From Paulinella micropora (taxonomy: Eukaryota; Cercozoa; Imbricatea; Euglyphida), in the NCBI GenBank assembly GCA_009731375.1, contig BJOX01000068.1:538925-602924 (forward strand): DNA of 64,000 nt, given 5' to 3'. This document shows positions 56,922 through 64,000 of this stretch, piece after piece (the stretch's first letter is position 1; every line of letters begins with the position of its first letter). The position numbers and the translations under genes are program-made. Under the pieces are notes generated by a model. That model was not told where the DNA came from. It ran no database searches and saw only the letters and a list, made by a program, of their open reading frames with translations.

Positions 56922-59900
56922 GTGACGCTATATGCTTCCTATCCCCGCAAGCCTGGTAAGATTAGGAAGGTAGATATAGAGTTGTTTCACTATTGCTGTG
57001 GACACTATAATATAAAGAAGATGAAAGCTTTAGCAAATGCATTAGGCATTAAGTTAGTGGGAGATGAGAGCAAGGTAGCTTTTTGCGTGTCTTGCATGAT
57101 AGGCAAGGCAAAAGTGTTAGCTAGATTTAAAGTTAATAGGATAGAGAGGGCAGACAAGCCTGGGCTAGTTTTGCACATGGACACAGAGGGTCCATGGGCT
57201 ACTCGTTCTTTACACAGGAAGTATTATAAATTTTGCGTTACTGACGATTACTCACTCTTTATTAAGGACTATTACTTAGCTCATAAGAATGAGTGGGTAG
57301 ATTGCTTTAAGCAAGCGATAGCGTTCTATGAGAGACAGACAGGAAATAAGGTGAGAGAGGTGAGATGTGATCAGGAATTTGATGTAGCAACAGAAGTTAT
57401 AGAGTGGTGGAAGCCTATCCAGTTCATCTGGAAGACGTCAGCCACTGGGGATAAAGATGGTAACCCCATAGCTGAAAAGGCAAACGATATAACCGCCGGG
57501 GCCGCAAGGGCAATGAGGCATCATGCAGAGCTGCCTCTAACCTTTTGGGCCGAAATGGAGCACGCCGCCACTACGATACACAACATTTTACCGGCCACTA
57601 GTGGGCCGCGTAAGGGTTTGTCGCCATACGAGCAGTTGCTCGGCCGGAAGCCCATAGTCACTCAGCTGAGACCGGTAGGCAGCATGGGAGTCATGTACAC
57701 CGGTAAGGGTAGGAAGGGTGAGTTCCGGGGAAAGAGGGTTATGTTGCTAGGGTATGATTTATTCAGAGAGTTATACCGTGTTTGGGACGGTAGGAAGGTC
57801 ATAGCCGGAGTCAGAAACGCCCGTTTCAACCCCTACGTGGTTGGAAAGGAGGCACACCCCCCTAGACGAGTCGAGTGGGATGGTGAGGTTTCTGAGGGGG
57901 AGAGTGAGAAAAGGGATGTCGATGTTCACGAGACACACGCACCCACTCACGAACAAGCAAAAACCCATGAGAGTGAGGACAGTGATGTTGATGATGACGA
58001 GATTCACACACCCACTCACACACAAGCACAGACCCATGTTGTGGAGGGCGATGATGGCGATGATGTTGAGGGGGAGCATGGAGGGGATGGTGGGGATGAT
58101 AGTTTAGATCACAAACTCACCCCACCACACGACAGCCAGACAAATAGTGTACCTACACAGGACATCGACATCACACAGGCAGAAACACCCCATCCCACCA
58201 CTTCACCCGCACACACGCATGAGACAGAGCTAGGACAGTCACAGGTAGGCACAGACCCTTCAGACCCAGAGGCAGAACATGAGAGGAGAGCCTATCACGA
58301 AGACAAAGAGCCTAGTAAGGGTAGGACGTGGGAGCAGAGCGATAGTATATCAGCCGCTAACATAGTCCACACAAAGAGAGAGAGACGACAGACAGCACAG
58401 CCCACTGCACCAACCAACCAACCAACAGTGAGGAAAGAGCCCAAACAAGCTCAAATACTAGAGGGTGTGATCGTGGAGGCCCCCGCTGCAGAGTGGGGCA
58501 AGGACTGGGCAAGAGAGAAGTACGGAGAGGGGTGGGAGAGAGTTAAGCGTAGAGGGGTAGTGAGACACCCCTGCAACCCTTCAGAGAGATTAAAAGTGCG
58601 TAAACAGAGAAAACCTTCTCACTTTGTTGATTTTGAGGGCAAATTAGAGAAGATGTTAGACTCCGAAATAAAAATATACGCCATTATCCCACAAGAGTCC
58701 GTATTGCCTGTCGGAGAGAGAGAGTCTGTCATGTTGTCTTATGATTGTTGCATGAATGAACAGAATGAACTTTTGTTCTATCTGAACGTTCGTGTCCCGA
58801 AAGATGTAGCTGAGCAGGGCATGTCCGCCAAAGACGTGCTTAAGGGCATACGTAAGGAATTGGAGTCCCTTAAGGATTTCAAGACTTACACATGGGTGTC
58901 CCCAAAGACGGCCCAAGAGGCCAGAGTTAGCAAGGTAGTTAGGCTGACATGGGTACATAAAGTCAAACTAGATGAGAAAGGACGTAAGTTCGTTAAGTCT
59001 AGATTAGCGCTTAGAGGTGATATGTTAGAGGCAGGTGTTAGTTACAACCCTGACCAATTCTTTGTGCCTTGCGCCGCCCACCGCTCGCTGCTCATGCTTG
59101 CAAATCTTGCTGCTTGGCATGGCCATAAGCTGTATGGCGTTGATTTTAAGAATGCCTACTTTAATGAGCGAATGCACGACCCTGTGTTTGCCTATGCACC
59201 TGATGGGTTAGACAGAGAGGGGCATGAGGGGATGATTTTGCGTATCGATGGTGCTTTGTATGGCGCGCCGCAGGCAGGCCGTAGATGGTATGAGATCTTA
59301 GCTCCGAAGTTAGAGGAGCTTGGCTTTAGGCTTTTAGACTCAGACCTTTGTATGTTTGTTCAGAAAGACAAGCCCATAAGAGAAGCCATAGTGGGGATTT
59401 TCCATGTAGATGACTTAATCTTTACGGCGACTAGCAAAAAGGCGTATGAAGATTTTGCAAGTGCTTTGGAGAAGCATTTCTCCCTAAAAAGGCTAGGAGT
59501 TGCAAGGGAGTTCAAAGGGATTGAAATAGTACAGGAAGGGGGACGAATCGTCCTTCATCAGCGTAAATACCAGTTACAGGTGTTAAGGGAGTTTGGGTAT
59601 GATAAGTCCCGCCCCGTAAGCACCCCTGCACTAGATCAGTTGCCTTTAGCTATGTCCGATGATGCGGCGTTGCGCAAGTTCGCTATAGCTAGCATAGTTG
59701 GTAGTCTTCTTTATTTAGCTAAGATGACTCGGCCGGATATAGAACAAGCGCTCAATGCAGCTAGTGTTATGCAGACCTTAGATAGAGTCACTTATGCCAA
59801 GTTAGGAAGGATATTGCGGTATTTGATCGGCTCATTTCGCGGGTTAGCATTTCACGGGCCTAAATCCTCGCAAGAGGGTCAATCCTACCCAAAAGTCACG

Positions 59901-60376
59901 TTGTGGCCTGATGCGGCCCATAAGGTTTGCACTAAAACCGGAAAGTCACATACGGGATACGTAATTCTATGGGGGGGGGGGACCCTATAGGTTGGCTTTC
60001 TAAGAGACAGAGTAGGATAGCCCTTAGTTCGAATGATGCTGAAATCTTTGCAGCAGCTGAATGTATTAGAGAGGGTCTAGCTGTAGGTCATGTTAGACAG
60101 GAACTCGGAATTCCGCAAAACGGTCCAGTTGAATTATATGAGGATAACACCCAAACAATTCTCGCAGCTGAACGGGGATTATCCGGACCACGCACCAAAC
60201 ATTTACCTCTCGAACTACATTTCATACATCATTCACAGAGAGATGGTGAGATTAAGTTTATTAAAGTCAGTACTAAGAAACAAATCGGTGATTTGCTCAC
60301 CAAACCGTTGCCTCGTGATCAGTTCTTATATCTATTGAACAAATTCACGGTTATCATTCCGGAATACCCGGAATGA
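56922..60376 (+). CDS. pol: copia integrase, reverse transcriptase and RNase H
   Basis: GAG-pre-integrase zinc module (HYCCGHYN...CVSCM, residues about 25-65), integrase core with LHMDTEG, CDQEFD and AEKAND (D, D, E at about 84, 149, 184), a long acidic/His-Thr-rich linker (300-500), reverse transcriptase RVT_2 with GVDFKNAYFNERM, GALYGAPQAGRRWYE and FHVDD in place of YVDD (residues about 665-880), and RNase H beginning WPDAAHKVC. A run of ten G at 59971-59980 shifts the frame; RNase H continues as GWLSKRQSRIALSSNDAE and YEDNTQ to TGA 60374-60376. Total about 1,150 residues. Confidence 0.85.
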
Positions 60377-60778
60377 TTATGGGTGTTTCACCGATGTTTT
60401 GTGTTTTGTTTTTCTTTGTGTTTTCTCTTGTGCGAGTGTGTCCTCTCCTATAGGTGTTGATCTGGACGCGCGTGGCGATCGGATCGTGGGATCGTGGCCG
60501 CTGGCGGCGGGATTTTCGCAGCCCAGGCGGACTCGGGTGGCGCCCTGCCACCCCGACCAGACTTTTCCGGTGGACGGGGACCCTGGACACTTTGGAGCTT
60601 CATTTTTATGCAAAAAAACATAATTTTACCTTTTTCTTTGATCTTTCCTATATTTCTATCACCTTTATATATATATTTTTTCTGGACTTTTGATACCCCT
60701 AACGGGAAGCGCTCGAATTTTTTTTTTTTTAAAGATGTTAGAGTTGACTGAAGATAGTGACGTAGTTATGACAAATAA

Positions 60779-60790
60779 CTAAGGGGGAGC
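60779..60790 (+). promoter_or_regulatory. Polypurine tract
   Basis: aactaagggggag just upstream of the presumed 3' LTR, priming plus-strand synthesis. Confidence 0.6.
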
Positions 60791-61170
60791 GGCCGTTATT
60801 CCTACTTCGTTTCCGACGTTACCCGGAATTACCGTTACCTGGGTAGTTTAATTTGTCATAATGACTGATAGAACTAATTCCACTTAATTATTTAGTGATA
60901 CAGTGGACACTATACTTTGCCACTCTAGTGGCAGTATTAACTTAATCAGTCTTAGTAGAAATTTCTAGATAAGTAGGGACAGACATTATATTTCAAATCT
61001 TTGAAAGTTCCGTTACGCTTATCTTAGTTTTGCGACGTGTCATCTGTAGTTGTCAGAAATCACTTTATTAAATTGCCTTCTCTTACTTGGGTTACTGTAT
61101 TAGAGACACAGGACAGGTGGACTCCGAGAGGTAAAGGCCTCTCAAAATGAGCATGCTGAGTTGCTCAAAG
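60791..61170 (+). repeat. 3' LTR (approximate limits)
   Basis: From the polypurine tract to the end of the repeat shared with 53696-53808 (61063-61170). No clean TG...CA ends seen, so the limits are estimates. Confidence 0.5.
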
Positions 61171-62620
61171 TTGCTCACCTGCCCGGATGGAACTACGGAG
61201 TAAACTGATCTATGCTGAGCAGTGGGCATACCTACGGACAATCTTTCCACAAGCCACTGACTCACTGACTCATGGTAACGCGATCAGTGGTCGACACTGA
61301 TTAGTCAACCTTCAGTGTCCCCGATCGACCCTCAACTGCCCTGCAGGCCCCCGGTCTCAAACAGGGGAACTAACTAACCGGCTCACTGAGGAACTAATAC
61401 ATTCCATGAAATATAATACAATCGGTACCAATTCATTAGAATTTTACTAAGTTAGTTACACGTTTACTTGTTATTCATATTAATATCCTGCAGAATAGTC
61501 CTCATTTTCCTGCACCTTACCTCCAATTTTCAAGTTTATTTTCAAGTTTGTTTTCAAGTTCTTCAAGTTTTTCAAGTTTTTTCCAATTTTCATTAATACC
61601 TGTATTTTCACGCTGTGGGTGTACGGCAAAAAACGACCTGAACTCTTACAATCACCTTTTTGTCCCTGATCATCGGATCAACCATAAAAGTTTTTCCGAC
61701 CGCACTGACCTGCTCTCTCTTCCCTTCCACTTCACCCAACCCCCATCCGTTACAATACCATACAACCAAAACCAATTCCCCTCTCCCAACTTGTGACCTC
61801 GCACTCAAAAACTTGTGACCTCGTCGCACCCAAAATCCCACACTTACCCTGTCCTTTACCCAAGCTCTAAGCTTACCTTTACTGCAAACGAAAACAAACA
61901 AACTCAAACCTACTTAACCCATTGCAAAGGGGTGAGCACAGTCACTCGTGGTCTGGTAAACCTCCGTTATTAAATAACTGTTCTTGAAAATAAATAAAAT
62001 AATAAAATTACATATCAGTAAAGCCGGTGTGAATCGGGAACAAGAGGGAAGCATGTCACGGAGTCAGCGCGAGGCCGCAACGGTCAGCACCGTCCGCAGG
62101 CCCGGATCAGCAGGAGGCAGTGCACAATGAGTATAGAACCCGGCGACGGAGACTCACGGGCCTTGCCGCAGCACCCCGTGCCTGCACTCCGGAAGCAGGG
62201 ACAGGCGCAGCACAGGGGGCCACAGGACTTGGCTGCGTTAACTCCGACAAAAGCTGCGGTAACTCCGACAAAAGCCGCGCCTCAAATTGCTTCACAGAGG
62301 CTCGGACTGATTTTCTACTGCCGCTCAAAGCATTCCACCTACAACTTTTTGCTCTCGGCTAACAACTAATCGTTAGCTTACCGTTGTTTTGCAGTTTGCT
62401 TTACCCGCAACTGCTGTTTGAGCCGCCATCACAACCTACAATTATCTCTCAGTCTTGATCGTATTTTGTAAGTCTGCAGCGAGTACAAAATCATTCAAAC
62501 TTTTACGCAAACGCCCATTTTACACAAGCGCTGGGTTAATCTCATAGAGCTGAGTGGGAAGCAGAAGAGAAAGCGCTAGAGATATCGATACGAAAAGAGA
62601 AAGCATGAAGTGTCAAAAAA
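61171..62620. other. Intergenic host sequence, no supported gene
   Basis: Includes ttcaagtt repeats (61535-61580), pyrimidine-rich sequence, and a GC-rich patch (62030-62360) with a 21-bp tandem repeat (aactccgacaaaagc, twice, 62238-62279). Short frames here overlap on both strands and none is convincing. Confidence 0.6.
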
Positions 62621-62627
62621 CAAATTA

Positions 62628-62641
62628 ATAATAATAATAAC

Positions 62642-62697
<56 letters not shown>

Positions 62698-62782
62698 TAA
62701 CTGATAATAAAGTAGTCACTGGCAGTTTAAGGTCATGCAGAGACACGATGCAGTTTAGCGTCATGCCGAGGACAAGCACTAT

Positions 62783-62817
<35 letters not shown>

Positions 62818-62888
62818 GGATAGGATGGATAGATTGATGGATAGACAGACAGATAGACAGACAGACAGACAGATAGATAGATAGATAT

Positions 62889-62925
<37 letters not shown>
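62628..62925. repeat. (AAT)n, (GATT)n and (GATA)n arrays
   Basis: AAT 62628-62695; GATT 62787-62816; GATA/GACA 62817-62922. Confidence 0.9.
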
Positions 62926-63109
62926 TAAAAAAACTTGCCACGTACAGGTGAGTAGGAAGCAGAAGAGATAGAATGGAAGAGTTCGTAATAAATGAGAGCT
63001 GAATCCTTGGAGTAAATAAACGAAGTGACCGCTATGCTATTTACTGGTATTAATATTTCACCTGCTCCCATAGAGTCAGGACTCAAATTGCATGCATATT
63101 TGGTTGTTC

Positions 63110-63416
63110 TTACAATTGCCGTTTCTTGACCATCTCAAAGAATGCGTTCTTGGCCTTCTGGGAGACCCTGCTCAGGAAATCTTTTGGTTTTGTACCAAGC
63201 CTACATAAAGACATATACTGTATTGTACGTATACATACATACATGCATGCATGCACATACATGCATGCATGCATGCATACAATACATACATACATACATA
63301 CATACATACATGTGTATATATATACGTACATACATATGTACATATATACATACATACATACATACATACATACATACCTTTTGAACTTGACCAAGTACTC
63401 TGGGTAGGCTGAGTAC
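63110..63416 (-). CDS. Last two exons of a host gene, including a 39-nt microexon (partial)
   Basis: Exon 63416-63378 (YSAYPEYLVKFK) has a CATAG acceptor and a GTATGT donor. The intron 63377-63201 is mostly ATGT repeat. The last exon 63200-63110 encodes GTKPKDFLSRVSQKAKNAF and ends at TAA. Joining keeps the frame through an Arg codon. The C-terminus is basic and helical. Upstream exons are off the right edge; family unknown. Confidence 0.5.
63201..63377 (-). repeat. Intron made mostly of ATGT/ATGC repeat
   Basis: Donor GTATGTATG is the repeat itself; the acceptor TTTATGTAG is preceded by about 30 bp of non-repeat sequence. Confidence 0.65.
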
Positions 63417-63895
63417 CTATGTATGTATGTATGTATGTATGTATGTATGTATGTACATACGTATGAATATATCTTCATGTTATATATGTATGTACCCATT
63501 CTAATACAGAATCATTTCTCGATATCGAAGACATGATTCCGCATAGACTTTGTATGTGTATATGCATGTATGGATTGATATGGTTGTATGCATGTACCTG
63601 TTGCCATATAAAATCATCTCTCAATATTGCAGACCAGAGTGCAGATAGTATGTATAGATGTATGGATGTATTGATAGATGAATGAATGGATTAATATGGT
63701 GACATGCTTGTTTATGTATGTACCAATTATCATACAGAATCAACTCTCGATACCGCAGACCAAAGTTTGGATAGTATGCATGTATTGTATGCGTGTATGT
63801 ATTAAATGTATGAATATATGTATAAATTTATTGACCCATTGTCGTAGAACATTATTTCTCTATATCGCAGAACAGATTCGGGATAGAATGCATGT

Positions 63896-63936
<41 letters not shown>

Positions 63937-64000
63937 TGAAACATTGTCGTAGAGGATCATTTCTCTATATCGCAAAACAGAGTTTGGATAGTATGCATGT
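63417..64000. repeat. (GTAT)n then degenerate tandem repeat of about 110-bp units
   Basis: After a GTAT array, five copies of a block centred on tctcgatatcgcagaccaga and ending gatagtatgcatgt start near 63505, 63607, 63730, 63840 and 63946, separated by ATGT-rich spacers and a TA array (63897-63930). The last copy runs off the window. Confidence 0.7.

Larger units (their letters stand above)
53696..61170 (+). mobile_element. Ty1/copia-type LTR retrotransposon
   Basis: Ordered gag (CCHC), protease, integrase, reverse transcriptase and RNase H on the plus strand, with a polypurine tract at 60779 and a terminal direct repeat. The 5' end is shortened: only the last about 110 bp of the LTR are shared between ends. 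Coding frames are broken at a few places only, so the insertion is fairly young. Confidence 0.9.

Noticed and set aside
62107-62369. Short GC-rich frames on both strands
   Set aside because: Overlapping, no motif, no splice context; not called as genes.

Overview
The window is eukaryotic nuclear DNA. Protein-coding exons are split by introns with GT..AG ends, tri- and tetranucleotide microsatellites fill large stretches, and a Ty1/copia retrotransposon is present. The host cannot be named from the sequence. A protist or alga is suggested by the mobile elements but not proven.

Layout. 1-11.5 kb is host sequence: an acidic, collagen-like gene (518-2197), an AIG1/GIMAP-like GTPase gene on the minus strand (3566-7552) whose P-loop is interrupted by a 2.8 kb microsatellite intron, the 3' end of a membrane-anchored coiled-coil gene (7702-8283, minus), a 1 kb fold-back element (8801-9810), and long simple repeats. 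12.7-49.0 kb is viral: two related Polinton-like / Maverick-type DNA virus genomes, one inserted inside the other. 49.0-53.5 kb is host-like sequence with one lysine/glutamate-rich multi-exon gene. 53.7-61.2 kb is a nearly complete copia element. 61.2-64 kb is host sequence with repeats and one small 3'-terminal gene fragment.

The viral nest. The inner element runs from 13306 to 36343. It has terminal inverted repeats of about 250 bp and is flanked by a 6-bp target duplication (cttatc). It landed inside the integrase gene of the outer element: the integrase C-terminus lies left of it (13097-13299) and the N-terminus and core lie right of it (36350-37008). Both elements carry colinear blocks: an S74-type tail fibre, a membrane protein, a Cys-rich secreted protein, a small structural protein, a packaging ATPase, a basic Gly-Gly protein, a coiled-coil protein, an adenovirus-type cysteine protease, a penton-like protein, a major capsid protein and the start of a second fibre. 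The inner copy also has a protein-primed family B DNA polymerase, a retroviral-type integrase and a Zn-ribbon nuclease. The outer copy has a DNA adenine methylase and a GIY-YIG remnant, and is cut off inside its second fibre at about 49001.

Both copies carry many one- or two-base indels and a few nonsense codons, so they are read as decaying endogenous viruses. Some indels sit in homopolymers and may be sequencing errors. Four of the six 10-N gaps separate near-identical flanks of 58-970 bp, and a fifth separates a 22-bp repeat (unmerged contig ends), which adds about 2 kb of artificial duplication inside the inner fibre region. The sixth (15987) joins unrelated sequence.
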